A stretch of DNA of 64,000 nucleotides from Synechococcales cyanobacterium C42_A2020_086. Lineage in GTDB: Bacteria; Cyanobacteriota; Cyanobacteriia; Elainellales; Elainellaceae. How positions within the stretch are numbered: the first letter of the stretch is position 1; each line of letters opens with the position of its first letter. Both the position numbers and the translations under genes were made by a program. The notes below the pieces were generated by a model. It was not told where the DNA came from. It saw nothing but the letters and a program-made list of their open reading frames with translations, and did not search any database. Below are positions 45,896-55,347 of this stretch, in pieces. The DNA is taken from contig JACYLU010000015.1 in assembly GCA_015272325.1 (NCBI GenBank), positions 124,001 through 188,000 on the forward strand, in the 5' to 3' direction.

Positions 45896-47023
45896 TTACC
45901 TCGCGTAAGAGACTAGGTTGAGCAATTCTTCAGACGTCAGACTGCGTTTGACCTGCATGGACCGGTCGCGCACAGCTTGCAGCACAGGCTGCATTTCCAT
46001 AGGGTTAAGGTCGATGCCATGCTGTTGCAACACCGTTGCGAGCAAATGACGCCCTGAGTGTTTACCAATCACAAATCGATGGCTAGTGCCGACCTCGGCT
46101 GGATCAAACGGTTGATAAGTTTCGGGATTTTGCAAGATGCCATGGGCATGAATGCCGGATTCGTGGGCAAACATGTTTTCCCCAACTACCGCTTTCCACG
46201 GCGGTACTGGACAGTTGGCAGCTTTAGCCACCATCTGCGAGAGTTCTAGGAAGTGGCGGGTATTGATGCCTACCTGAATACCATAGATGCACTTCAGTGC
46301 CATCACCACTTCTTCCAGAGCAGCGTTCCCAGCACGTTCTCCTAATCCGTTGACGGTGGTATTCACCGATTGTGCTCCCGCTTTGACGCCCGCCAGCGCA
46401 TTCGCCGTGGCCAATCCCAGATCGTTGTGGGTGTGCATCTCGATGGGAATGCTCAGGAAATAAGCGAGCTGACGAATTTTGTCGTAGGTGGTTAACGGAT
46501 CGAGAATACCGACCGTATCGCAAAATCGAAAGCGACTCGCCCCCCACTCCTGGGCATAGAGAGCCACATCTAATAGAAAGGCGTCATCGGCTCGCGAGGA
46601 ATCTTCTCCCCCCACAGCGACCCACAGCCCCTGATCGAGCGCGAACTGAATCGTGTCTCGCAGTTGCTCTAGCATTGAGCGCCACCGCCCCTGAAATTTG
46701 GCGCAGATTTGCACCTCGGATACAGGAATTGAGATGTGAACCCGCTGTAGCCCACAGGCAATGGATGCCTCAATATCTGACTTTACTGCGCGATTCCAAC
46801 CTAGAAGCTGAGTCGTCAGCCCGAGATTGGCGATTGCTTGAATAGCGCGAGCTTCGGGTTGCCCCATGGCTGGAATGCCGACTTCCAATTCCTGAACGCC
46901 AATGGAATCTAAAAATTCGGCAATGGCAATTTTTTCCTCGAGGCTGAACACGATGCCCGCCGCCTGCTCACCGTCGCGCAGGGTAGTATCGTTGATTTGA
47001 ATGGAACTCACGGCATTGTGCAT
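45896..47023 (-). CDS. nifV: Homocitrate synthase
   Basis: Condenses acetyl-CoA and 2-oxoglutarate to homocitrate, the organic ligand of FeMo-co. The 375-aa protein has [20 protein letters not shown] (catalytic Arg-Asp), [10 protein letters not shown], and [17 protein letters not shown] (metal-binding His). GAGGAA six bp before the ATG at 47023 is the ribosome binding site. It follows a newly noticed 48-aa ORF (70-bp gap) within the leftward nifP operon. It lacks the C-terminal LeuA regulatory domain, as expected for NifV. Confidence 0.96.
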   Translation of the reverse strand: MHNAVSSIQINDTTLRDGEQAAGIVFSLEEKIAIAEFLDSIGVQELEVGIPAMGQPEARAIQAIANLGLTTQLLGWNRAVKSDIEASIACGLQRVHISIPVSEVQICAKFQGRWRSMLEQLRDTIQFALDQGLWVAVGGEDSSRADDAFLLDVALYAQEWGASRFRFCDTVGILDPLTTYDKIRQLAYFLSIPIEMHTHNDLGLATANALAGVKAGAQSVNTTVNGLGERAGNAALEEVVMALKCIYGIQVGINTRHFLELSQMVAKAANCPVPPWKAVVGENMFAHESGIHAHGILQNPETYQPFDPAEVGTSHRFVIGKHSGRHLLATVLQQHGIDLNPMEMQPVLQAVRDRSMQVKRSLTSEELLNLVSYAR

Positions 47024-47093
47024 CTCAATTCCTCACAAAACGTAACGGGGGATAGCAGTAGGGATGACACCTAGAGAAATAGGATGAGGACGC

Positions 47094-47240
47094 TCAATCC
47101 TCTTGAGGTCGAATAATGGGAGATGTATCGACTGAAGAATGTGGCGAGGGATGCTCATCTAGCAAGCAGCCAAGGACAGTGTCGTATACAAAAGTACTGA
47201 TTGAAAAAAGTCCGAATAGGACCAGCATGGTTTCCAGCAT
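47094..47240 (-). CDS. Small membrane protein, 48 aa, inside the nif operon
   Basis: An ORF of 49 codons with a textbook ribosome binding site, AGGAGG (47245-47250), four bases before the ATG at 47240. The product starts MLETMLVLFGLFSISTFVYD, giving one predicted membrane helix over residues ~3-27, then a hydrophilic tail rich in His, Ser, Pro and Asp. I know no family for it. It lies between DUF2949 and nifV in the same orientation, in what would otherwise be a 308-bp gap. Small size and strong translation signal make a real gene likely, though no homologue could be checked. Confidence 0.68.
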   Translation of the reverse strand: MLETMLVLFGLFSISTFVYDTVLGCLLDEHPSPHSSVDTSPIIRPQED

Positions 47241-47331
47241 AATACCTCCTGATACAGGTGCTTAACACCCAAGTGGCAACGAAAGCTGAACCGAGAATAA
47301 ACATTTAGGGCGGACTAAATAGTTGGTTAGA

Positions 47332-47577
47332 TTAAGACAAAAGAGTAACCGTTATAGGAATGCTTGCCAGAAAAACCGAATGCGTTCGAGATTCCAACCA
47401 GTCGAAGATTTGATTGAGTTGGTCAAGGGTGACTAAGCCGTACTGCCACAGCAACATGGGAAGCGGATCGTGATCGGTCTGCCGCTGCCGCAGCACGATG
47501 GCAATTTCTAGGGCCGAGACGGATAGCTCGTCTTGCAGAAATTGAATCAGGTGAGCGTCAGAGGGATAGGCAGACAT
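47332..47577 (-). CDS. DUF2949 family protein
   Basis: An 81-aa protein with the family core HLIQFLQDELSVSALEIAIV and PMLLWQYGLVTLDQLNQIFDWL. DUF2949 is a small helical family of cyanobacteria, function unknown. Some members lie near nif or photosynthesis genes; here it is in the leftward nif operon between the 88-aa Cys-rich gene and the 48-aa ORF. The C-terminal ~15 residues (hydrophobic, FLASIPITVTLL) differ from what I remember for the family. Start ATG 47577, with GGAGAAGG upstream. Confidence 0.85.
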   Translation of the reverse strand: MSAYPSDAHLIQFLQDELSVSALEIAIVLRQRQTDHDPLPMLLWQYGLVTLDQLNQIFDWLESRTHSVFLASIPITVTLLS

Positions 47578-47691
47578 AGTTAAACCTTCTCCATGCGGAG
47601 AGCAGTAGTTAGAGCAGTAGTTAGATCATCATCCGAACAGAAGTTAGAGCAGGCATCGGAACGGGGATGGGACTGTGAATTAAACCATGGA

Positions 47692-47958
47692 TTACGGCGT
47701 TGATTGAACTTGAGTGTGCCAGCATCGTTCTAGCCAATCGAGCAGATCGTGGCGAGAGGCAGTGAACTGCTGCACGGTGCTGCGCATCAGCACGGCCTCG
47801 ATACAGTGGTTAATTTCAACTCGCAGTAATCCATCATTGGAACAGGTGCAAGCAATGTTCAGTTCCTGCAACCGACGGTAGATGCACCAGCGATCGCAGC
47901 GGGGAATTTCAACGATATGACCGGGAGAAGGCTCAACGCCGGAGAATTCACACATCAT
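47692..47958 (-). CDS. Cys-rich nif-operon protein, 88 aa
   Basis: An unrecognised 88-aa protein whose start (ATG at 47958, GGAG upstream in nifP) overlaps the nifP stop by 11 nt, a sign of coupled translation. Cysteines: [29 protein letters not shown] and RCW: seven in all, several as CxxxC/CxC pairs, so metal or Fe-S binding is possible. It sits directly between nifP and DUF2949, suggesting a link to cysteine supply or Fe-S assembly for nitrogenase. Function is unknown; the frame reaches 47973 but without a better start. Confidence 0.8.
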   Translation of the reverse strand: MMCEFSGVEPSPGHIVEIPRCDRWCIYRRLQELNIACTCSNDGLLRVEINHCIEAVLMRSTVQQFTASRHDLLDWLERCWHTQVQSTP

Positions 47959-48733
47959 CTTGGCTCCAGGCATAGGCGTGCTGCTTCAGAGTTTGCAGAT
48001 CCTGCTCTAGCTGTTCGATGCGGTCGAGCAGCAGTCGGATCACAGTTGCTTCGGCATCGGGTAGGGTGTTGTGGTCGAGGGGACACTCAGACGCGGAAGA
48101 GCGGCAGATGTTGCGACCGGGAACACCGACGGCAGTGCAGCCAGCGGGCACATTGCGCAACACGATCGATCCCGCCCCAATACGAGCGCCATCGCCGATT
48201 TGGATGTTGCCTAGCACCTTAGCGCCCGCCCCGACCACCACATGGCTGCCGAGGGTAGGATGGCGTTTGCCGGTCTCCTTGCCAGTGCCGCCTAGGGTTA
48301 CGCCTTGGTAGATCAGCGTGTAGTCGCCGACAACTGCTGTTTCGCCGATGACAACACCCATGCCGTGATCGATAAACACGCCCTTGCCGATGGTGGCTCC
48401 GGGATGAATGTCGATGCCGGTGAGGAAGCGAGTCAGATGAGACAACAGGCGCGGCAGCAGGGGGAGCTGGTGTCGGTGCAGCCAGTGAGCTAGTCGGTGC
48501 AGGACCAAGGCATGCAGTCCGGGATAGCAGCAGAGCACTTCCAGCCAGTTGCGGGCAGCAGGGTCGCGCTCGAAAATGATCTGGAAGTCAGCGCTCAGGG
48601 TATTTAGTGCTGTTCGCCAAGCCGACAACCGTAGAAGCGGCAGGTGGGGTGACGAATGAGGCACTGGAGCCGTGCCTGAGTCGAGGGGGGCTGAACGAGC
48701 CGCGAGGGGTGGGAGGAGAGCAAACTGTAGCAT
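47948..48733 (-). CDS. nifP: Serine O-acetyltransferase (nif-linked CysE)
   Basis: Makes O-acetylserine, boosting cysteine for Fe-S cluster formation by NifS. The 261-aa protein has an N-terminal helical domain ([14 protein letters not shown]) and a left-handed beta-helix of hexapeptide repeats with [19 protein letters not shown] (catalytic His/Asp), [14 protein letters not shown] and [12 protein letters not shown]. It is divergent from nifB, the first gene of a leftward operon, with a predicted 25-nt leader. About 40 residues precede the conserved start, so a later start is possible; the ATG at 48733 has no Shine-Dalgarno. Confidence 0.93.
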   Translation of the reverse strand: MLQFALLPPLAARSAPLDSGTAPVPHSSPHLPLLRLSAWRTALNTLSADFQIIFERDPAARNWLEVLCCYPGLHALVLHRLAHWLHRHQLPLLPRLLSHLTRFLTGIDIHPGATIGKGVFIDHGMGVVIGETAVVGDYTLIYQGVTLGGTGKETGKRHPTLGSHVVVGAGAKVLGNIQIGDGARIGAGSIVLRNVPAGCTAVGVPGRNICRSSASECPLDHNTLPDAEATVIRLLLDRIEQLEQDLQTLKQHAYAWSQDDV

Positions 48734-48765
48734 GTCGCAGCAGAAGAAGAGGTGGTGTTCTCCTG

Positions 48766-48771
48766 CTTATA
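48766..48771 (-). promoter_or_regulatory. -10-like element of the nifP promoter (CTGCTATAA)
   Basis: TATAAG on the minus strand, within aactgCTATAAG, lies 33 bp before nifP and 70 bp beyond the nearest GAGTAC box, a distance mirrored on the nifB side (68 bp to CTGCTATAA). The shared CTGCTATAA and equal spacing support it as a core promoter. Confidence 0.55.
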
Positions 48772-48894
48772 GCAGTTGCGGGGTTTACGGCTCTCGCAAC
48801 CCAACGGCTCAATCTTGATTGATCTAATTAAAAATGTACTCAGCTCCTGAACCTCAACCAGAGCAATCTAAAAAAAATCTTTTGGGATGAGGTG

Positions 48895-48938
48895 CGAGTA
48901 TTTTGTGAGGCAGGGACTAGTATTGATCCCTTCAGGAA
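48895..48938 (-). promoter_or_regulatory. Tandem 22-bp repeats between nifP GAGTAC boxes
   Basis: Minus strand 48938-48917 (ttcctgaagggatcaatactag) and 48916-48895 (tccctgcctcacaaaatactcg) share TYCCTG-N9-ATACT and lie 17 bp after the middle GAGTAC. The nifB side has two similar units 19 bp after its middle box. Spacing of about two helical turns suggests binding of a protein dimer or array. Confidence 0.6.
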
Positions 48939-48949
48939 CGAGAATTAAT

Positions 48950-48974
48950 GTACTCTGAATTAAACCCAGAGTAC
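48950..48974. promoter_or_regulatory. Inverted repeat GTACTCTG-N9-CAGAGTAC
   Basis: A perfect 8-bp inverted repeat (48950-48957 with 48967-48974) that includes the middle nifP GAGTAC box plus its reverse partner. It occurs only on the nifP side. Confidence 0.65.
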
Positions 48975-49313
48975 GACTGGATTTACAGGCAAAATCGCGC
49001 TGATTTTTTAGGGAGTTAAAGTGTACTCAATTGCCTAAACTGGAGAAGCAAATTGAGCAGTCGGTAGCGAACATTCTTCAATCGAACTGTTTGTAGTGAA
49101 CAAATCCTATGGTTATAACTTTAGACCATTCCACTGAGGTGAAATAATAAAACTTTCTGAAGGTGGTGCGTTTAATCTAAAAAACTGCTACTTTAAATAC
49201 AGAATTGAATTTCGGACTGCTGGAGTGGCTCTGAGATAGCTGCTCCAGTTTCTCCCCAGTCACGCTAAACCAAGTCAATTTGCCAAGTTGAACAGGCGGC
49301 TGACGCTGATTTT

Positions 49314-49506
49314 GAGTACAGCAAAACATGCTCAGAGTTTGTTCTCAAGCCTCTTCAAAGCCTTGGTGAGACAGGGTTGTACCTGAGTACAGCAAAATCT
49401 GGCTCCCTGTCCGAAAAATACTCATTCCCTCTGCTAAAAATACTTGTCCCTCGACCCCGAAAAAAGTTTCGATCGAGGTTGCATCAGGCTTTCACGACTT
49501 GAGTAC
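49314..49506 (+). promoter_or_regulatory. Three GAGTAC boxes upstream of nifB
   Basis: GAGTAC at 49314-49319, 49385-49390 and 49501-49506; the first two are both in the longer match TGAGTACAGCAAAA. The middle one also completes tgtacctgagtaca, an inverted GTAC pair with a 4-bp centre. Confidence 0.65.
49404..49446 (+). promoter_or_regulatory. Tandem 21-22-bp repeats between nifB GAGTAC boxes
   Basis: Units 49404-49425 (tccctgtccgaaaaatactc...) and 49426-49446 (tccctctgctaaaaatactt...) match at most positions; a weak third (tccctcgaccccgaaaaaag) begins at 49447. They correspond in position and sequence to the nifP-side repeats. Confidence 0.65.
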
Positions 49507-49568
49507 AAGTCTAATTAATTCAATAATTCAATCGCAATTCTGGAGCCGGCTGCTGAAAAGTGGGCTGC

Positions 49569-49574
49569 TATAAC
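49569..49574 (+). promoter_or_regulatory. -10-like element of the nifB promoter (CTGCTATAA)
   Basis: TATAAC within ggCTGCTATAAC, 68 bp beyond the last GAGTAC box. If used, transcription would start near 49581, leaving a leader of about 300 nt before the nifB ATG at 49888. Confidence 0.5.
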
Positions 49575-49887
49575 TCTGATAACGCCGAACACCGAATCGC
49601 TTGACAGAACCCACTTGACAGACCCCTGAGTCGGATTCCGATGAGCGGTGAAGTGAACAGAGAAGCGTACTACTCCTTGCCCTTGTTGATTGAAGTCGTG
49701 GCGGCATTGCTCCCATGATTCAGCACCTCTGCCCCAAATTTCTCTTGTTTCGCAGAGGATTCTAGCTTGCGTAGGCAGGTTCGAGCTGTGCCGTTGCGAC
49801 TTCCATTTTTTATCTAGGCAAGCGCCTCTCGATAGGCAGTACTGTCCTCTTTTCGGTTCCATCCTCCCACCACCTTCCCGAAATTCA

Positions 49888-51333
49888 ATGACACCCCCTA
49901 CCGCACTCATACCCGATCCGATCGTTGAGAACGCTGCCCCGGTTGCCAAAGCCAAATCCGGTAGCTGCGGTTGCAGTAGCTCTACCCCCGCCATAAACGA
50001 AATGGACGAGCGGCTGCGTACCCGCATTGAAAAGCACCCCTGCTACAGCGAGGAAGCCCATCATCACTATGCGCGGATGCATGTTGCCGTTGCCCCCGCT
50101 TGCAACATTCAGTGCAACTACTGCAACCGCAAATACGATTGCGCCAATGAGAGCCGTCCGGGTGTCGTAAGTGAACTGTTAACGCCCGAGGAAGCTGCTC
50201 ACAAGGTGCTAGTGATCGCCGGTAAAATTCCCCAGATGACTGTACTGGGCATTGCTGGTCCTGGCGATCCCCTCGCTAATCCCGAGAAAACCTTCCGCAC
50301 TTTCGAGCTGATTGCCGACAAAGCGCCCGATATCAAGCTCTGCCTGTCTACCAACGGGCTGATGCTGCCCGACTATGTGGATCGCATCAAGCAGCTCAAT
50401 GTTGATCACGTCACCATTACGATCAACATGGTGGACCCGGAAATTGGCACCAAGATTTATCCCTGGGTGCACTACCGCCGCAAGCGCTATAAAGGACTCG
50501 ATGCTGCCCGGATTCTGCATGAGCGGCAGATGGAAGGTTTGCAGGCGCTGCAAGAAGCCGACATTCTCTGTAAAGTGAATTCGGTGATGATTCCTGGAAT
50601 CAACGACGATCATCTCGTGGAAGTCAACAAGGCGATTCGGGCCCGGGGCGCATTCCTGCACAACATCATGCCGCTGATTTCTGCCCCCGAGCATGGCACC
50701 CACTTTGGCTTGACCGGGCAGCGGGGTCCGACGCCAAAAGAGTTGAAGTCTTTACAAGATCAGTGTGCCGGCAACATGAAAATGATGCGCCACTGCCGCC
50801 AGTGCCGAGCCGATGCGGTGGGGCTGCTGGGTGAAGATCGCTCGCAGGAATTCACCAAAGAGAAGTTTATGGAGATGCCGGTGGAGTACAGCCTGGAGAA
50901 ACGCCAGGAAGTCCATGCGAGCATTGAGCAAGCCAAGGAAGCCCTGAAGCAAACAAAAGCCAAAATCGCCCTCGCAGCCAAGCCGGTTGATAGTCCCAAG
51001 ATTCTGGTGGCGGTAGCAACCAAGGGCGGCGGTCTGGTGAATCAGCACTTCGGTCATGCCAAGGAATTCATGATCTACGAAGTCGATGCGAACGAAGCTC
51101 GCTTTGTCGGACATCGCAAGATCGATCACTACTGCCAAGGTGGCTACGGTGAGGAGGCTTCGCTCGATGGCATCATCCAAACCATTGCCGACTGCAAGGC
51201 GGTGCTGGTCTCCAAGATTGGTCATTGCCCTCAAGAGGAACTGCAAAAAGCCGGCATCCGGTCGGTGGAAGCCTACGACGTGATTGAAAAAGTGGCACGC
51301 GACTTCTACGACGAGTACCTGAAAACGGTCTGA
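49888..51333 (+). CDS. nifB: NifB, FeMo-co biosynthesis radical SAM protein
   Basis: Builds NifB-co (the 8Fe core with central carbide) from two 4Fe-4S clusters and SAM. The 481-aa protein has the radical SAM motif [14 protein letters not shown], a core of about 300 residues, then a C-terminal NifX/NifB-like domain from about 370 ([20 protein letters not shown]). The conserved [20 protein letters not shown] segment is preceded by about 35 low-conservation residues, and the ATG at 49888 fits; the frame is open back to 49690 in the leader. There is no Shine-Dalgarno. First gene of the rightward operon, activated presumably from the GAGTAC promoter. Confidence 0.95.
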   Translation: MTPPTALIPDPIVENAAPVAKAKSGSCGCSSSTPAINEMDERLRTRIEKHPCYSEEAHHHYARMHVAVAPACNIQCNYCNRKYDCANESRPGVVSELLTPEEAAHKVLVIAGKIPQMTVLGIAGPGDPLANPEKTFRTFELIADKAPDIKLCLSTNGLMLPDYVDRIKQLNVDHVTITINMVDPEIGTKIYPWVHYRRKRYKGLDAARILHERQMEGLQALQEADILCKVNSVMIPGINDDHLVEVNKAIRARGAFLHNIMPLISAPEHGTHFGLTGQRGPTPKELKSLQDQCAGNMKMMRHCRQCRADAVGLLGEDRSQEFTKEKFMEMPVEYSLEKRQEVHASIEQAKEALKQTKAKIALAAKPVDSPKILVAVATKGGGLVNQHFGHAKEFMIYEVDANEARFVGHRKIDHYCQGGYGEEASLDGIIQTIADCKAVLVSKIGHCPQEELQKAGIRSVEAYDVIEKVARDFYDEYLKTV

Positions 51334-51516
51334 TGCTTTTCCTGAGATGTCAGGCTATTGACCCCTCGGGATGCAGCCAAGCAGTGAAGCGATGAGGACA
51401 CGGCGGGGGCAAACCCTCTCCCCTGCTGCGGTTAGATGCAACAACGGGTGTGAGCGAGCTAACGTCTGCAATCCATCCTCTCAAACCCTCTCAAATCTCT
51501 AAGACAGGAGAAATGT

Positions 51517-51891
51517 ATGGCTTACACCATCACTAGTCAATGTGTGGGTTGCGATCGCTGCTATTCTCAATGCCCAACAGGTGCGATTCAGCGAGTTGAT
51601 CAGCAGTATTGGATCAATCCTACTCTCTGCAATAGCTGTGTTGGTCACTATAGTGTTCCTCAATGCGCGGCAAGCTGCCCAACGAATAGTGGCTGTATCC
51701 CCGATGCCGACGAATATTGGACCCGCTGGTTTGCCCGGTATAGCCATCTTGTATCGCGCCTGCGGTCTCCCCACTCCCAGTCTGCCTATTGGGAGCATTG
51801 GTTCGATGTCTACTCAGACCGGCTGAAAGCCCAATTCCAAGCGCGAGCGGCTCGTTTATCCGAAGCAGCACCTGCTGTCCCCGTTGCCTGA
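51517..51891 (+). CDS. fdxN: Nif-specific 2[4Fe-4S] ferredoxin
   Basis: A 124-aa ferredoxin supplying electrons, probably for NifB. First cluster CVGCDRCYSQCP; second CNSCVGHYSVPQCAASCP, with the 8-residue insert typical of nif-type 2[4Fe-4S] ferredoxins. A C-terminal helical tail (~45 residues) is extra. GACAGGAG lies about 8 nt upstream of the ATG at 51517. It lies between nifB and nifS, as usual in cyanobacteria, and is intact (no excision element). Confidence 0.94.
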   Translation: MAYTITSQCVGCDRCYSQCPTGAIQRVDQQYWINPTLCNSCVGHYSVPQCAASCPTNSGCIPDADEYWTRWFARYSHLVSRLRSPHSQSAYWEHWFDVYSDRLKAQFQARAARLSEAAPAVPVA

Positions 51892-51946
51892 AGTTTGCTG
51901 CTCTTTCTCGTTTTTCCAGCTTCTCCAGCTTCTAGAGGTAGAATCC

Positions 51947-53149
51947 ATGACCGTGATTTATCTGGACAACAATGCCACGACCTGTATTGATCCAGAGGTA
52001 TTGCAGGCAATGCTGCCGTACCTGACTCAGTTCTATGGCAACCCCTCCTCGATGCATAGCTTTGGTGGACAGGTGGGCAAGGCCGTGCAGCAGGCTCGGG
52101 CCCAAGTCGCAGCCTTGCTTGGCGCAGAAGACACCGAAATTGTCTTTACCAGCTGCGGCACCGAGGGCAATAATGCTGCCATTCGAGCTGCCCTCGCGGC
52201 TCAACCCGATCGCCGCCATATTATCACTACCGCCGTCGAGCACCCGGCAATTCTGAATGTCTGCAAGCAGCTCGAAAAGCAGGGCTATAGCGTCACCTAT
52301 TTGTCGGTAGACAGTCAGGGACAAATCGAGCTGATGGAGCTGGAAGCCGCTCTGACCGGCAACACGGCACTTGTAACGACAATGTATGCCAACAACGAAA
52401 CCGGCGTCATTTTCCCAGTCGAGCAAATTGGGTTGCGGGCCAAAGACGTGGGAGCCTTGTTCCACGTTGATGCGGTGCAGGCAGTGGGTAAAGTGCCGAT
52501 TGATCTCAAGTCTAGCTCGATCGATCTGCTGACCCTCTCGGGACACAAGCTGCATGCCCCCAAAGGCATTGGTGCGCTCTACATTCGACGCGGGGTGCGG
52601 TTCCGGCCACTGCTGCTGGGTGGGCATCAAGAGCGGGGACGGCGAGCCGGCACGGAGAACGTCCCAGGACTGATCGCCCTCGGCAAGGCGGCAGAACTGG
52701 CTCGTCTGCATCTACCTCAGGTCAAGCAGGAGAAACAGCTTCGCGATCGCCTAGAGCAAGGGCTGCTGCGTACGATTGCCGATACGCAGGTCAACGGTCA
52801 TCCGACGCTGCGCCTGCCCAACACCACCAACATCGGCTTCAAGTACATCGAAGGAGAAGCGATTTTGCTGTCGCTGAATCAGTACGGCATTTGCGCCTCC
52901 TCTGGCTCTGCCTGCACCTCGGGGTCACTGGAACCCTCCCATGTGCTGCGGGCGATGGGGCTGCCCTACACGATTCTGCACGGCTCGATCCGCTTCAGCT
53001 TGTCGCGCTTCACGACCGAAGCCGAGGTGGATCAGGTGCTGGCCGTGATGCCCGGCATTGTGGAGCGGCTGCGGGCCCTGTCGCCTTTCAACAGCGACCA
53101 AGCCGACTGGCTACAAGACCGGCAGGCGGCCATGGCGGTTGCTCCCTGA
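51947..53149 (+). CDS. nifS: NifS cysteine desulfurase
   Basis: PLP enzyme that takes sulfur from cysteine for Fe-S cluster building on NifU. The 400-aa protein begins MTVIYLDNNATTCIDPEVLQ; it has the PLP Lys in LSGHKLHAPKGIG and the catalytic Cys in ASSGSACTSGSLEPSHV. AGAGGTAGA precedes the ATG at 51947; the 21 in-frame codons upstream are not conserved and overlap fdxN. Confidence 0.97.
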   Translation: MTVIYLDNNATTCIDPEVLQAMLPYLTQFYGNPSSMHSFGGQVGKAVQQARAQVAALLGAEDTEIVFTSCGTEGNNAAIRAALAAQPDRRHIITTAVEHPAILNVCKQLEKQGYSVTYLSVDSQGQIELMELEAALTGNTALVTTMYANNETGVIFPVEQIGLRAKDVGALFHVDAVQAVGKVPIDLKSSSIDLLTLSGHKLHAPKGIGALYIRRGVRFRPLLLGGHQERGRRAGTENVPGLIALGKAAELARLHLPQVKQEKQLRDRLEQGLLRTIADTQVNGHPTLRLPNTTNIGFKYIEGEAILLSLNQYGICASSGSACTSGSLEPSHVLRAMGLPYTILHGSIRFSLSRFTTEAEVDQVLAVMPGIVERLRALSPFNSDQADWLQDRQAAMAVAP

Positions 53150-53224
53150 CCCTAACCCTCTTCCATTTCCTGGTTTCCCTATCTCTCCTATTCCTCTTAC
53201 CCTCCACCCTTCAGGACTACTGCC

Positions 53225-54103
53225 ATGTGGGACTACACCGAGAAAGTACTGGAACTATTCTATAACCCCAAAAATCAGGGGACGATCGATGCCCTCGACG
53301 AACCCGGAACGGCGGTTGTGTTTGGGGAAGTGGGCAGCATTGCCTGCGGCGATGCCCTGCGGCTGCACCTGAAAATTGACATCGCTGCCGATCGGATTCT
53401 CGACGCTCGCTTTCAAACCTTTGGCTGCACCAGCGCCATTGCGTCGTCGTCGGCCCTCACCGAGCTGATCAAAGGCCTCACCCTCGACGAAGCCCTGCGA
53501 GTTACCAATCGCGAAATTGCTGAGTTTCTGGGCGGGCTGCCAGAAGCTAAGATGCACTGCTCGGTGATGGGGCAGGAAGCGTTGGAAGCGGCGATCTATA
53601 AGTATCGCGGTATTGAACTGGAGGCGCACGACGAGGACGAAGGAACGCTGGTTTGCTCGTGTTTTGGCATTAGCGAAAACCGGATCCGCCGCGTCATTAT
53701 CGAGAACAATCTCACCGAAGTGGAGCAGGTAACGAGCTATGTAAAAGCCGGCGGTGGCTGCGGCTCCTGCCTGGTTGGCATTGAGGACATTTTGGCATCG
53801 GTGCAGCAGGAGAAAGCAGCGACCTCGAAGCGCTTGCAAACGGAGCTAGCAACGGCCAGCCAACGCCCCCTGACGCCAATCCAGAAAATTAACCGGATTC
53901 AGCAGGTGCTCGACGAAGTGCGCCCGATGCTGATGGCAGACGGCGGCGATGTTGAGCTGTATGACGTCAATGGTGACGTGGTGCAGGTGATTCTCAAGGG
54001 TGCCTGTGGTTCCTGCGCCAGCAGCACCGCCACGCTGAAGGGCGCGATTGAAACTCGACTCAAGGAAGAAGTGTTGCCCAGTCTGGTGGTGGAGGCAGTG
54101 TAG
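53225..54103 (+). CDS. nifU: NifU Fe-S scaffold
   Basis: Modular 292-aa scaffold for nitrogenase Fe-S clusters. N-terminal IscU-like domain (1-~125) with MWDYTEKVLELFYNPKNQGT, a FGCTSAIASS Cys, and MHCSVMG; central permanent [2Fe-2S] domain with LVCSCFGIS and GGGCGSCLVGI; C-terminal Nfu-like domain (~220-292) with ILKGACGSCASS. All key cysteines are present. It follows nifS by 75 bp. Confidence 0.97.
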   Translation: MWDYTEKVLELFYNPKNQGTIDALDEPGTAVVFGEVGSIACGDALRLHLKIDIAADRILDARFQTFGCTSAIASSSALTELIKGLTLDEALRVTNREIAEFLGGLPEAKMHCSVMGQEALEAAIYKYRGIELEAHDEDEGTLVCSCFGISENRIRRVIIENNLTEVEQVTSYVKAGGGCGSCLVGIEDILASVQQEKAATSKRLQTELATASQRPLTPIQKINRIQQVLDEVRPMLMADGGDVELYDVNGDVVQVILKGACGSCASSTATLKGAIETRLKEEVLPSLVVEAV

Positions 54104-55263
<1,160 letters not shown>

Positions 55264-55277
55264 CGTTTGCTGCCCAT

Positions 55278-55309
55278 CTTGTAGGGGTAGAGTGTTCTGC
55301 TCCTACAAG
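55278..55309 (+). other. nifH-nifD intergenic hairpin
   Basis: CTTGTAGG (55278-55285) and CCTACAAG (55302-55309) form a perfect 8-bp stem around a 16-nt loop, just after the nifH stop, without a T-run. Such stems in other diazotrophs stabilise nifH mRNA and raise its level over nifDK; that role is inferred here. Confidence 0.65.
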
Positions 55310-55347
55310 CCCCTTCACTCCCTACTCCCCCGAAAGAGAGGAACACC

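Larger units (their letters stand above)
48836..49028 (-). promoter_or_regulatory. Three GAGTAC boxes upstream of nifP
   Basis: On the minus strand GAGTAC occurs at 49028-49023, 48955-48950 and 48841-48836. Steps are 73 and 114 bp. The nifB side has the same boxes with steps of 71 and 116 bp. Each lies in the context t(t/c)(G)AGTACa or similar. Confidence 0.65.

Noticed and set aside
49378-49391. TGTACctgaGTACA as a LexA box
   Set aside because: The core fits GTAC-N3-D-GTWC, but the flanking bases do not match the cyanobacterial consensus, and its position is explained by the GAGTAC array.
49515-50027. Leftward 170-codon frame upstream of and inside nifB
   Set aside because: It covers the nifB promoter leader and the antisense of the nifB 5' end; composition is unlike a protein and it has no ribosome binding site.
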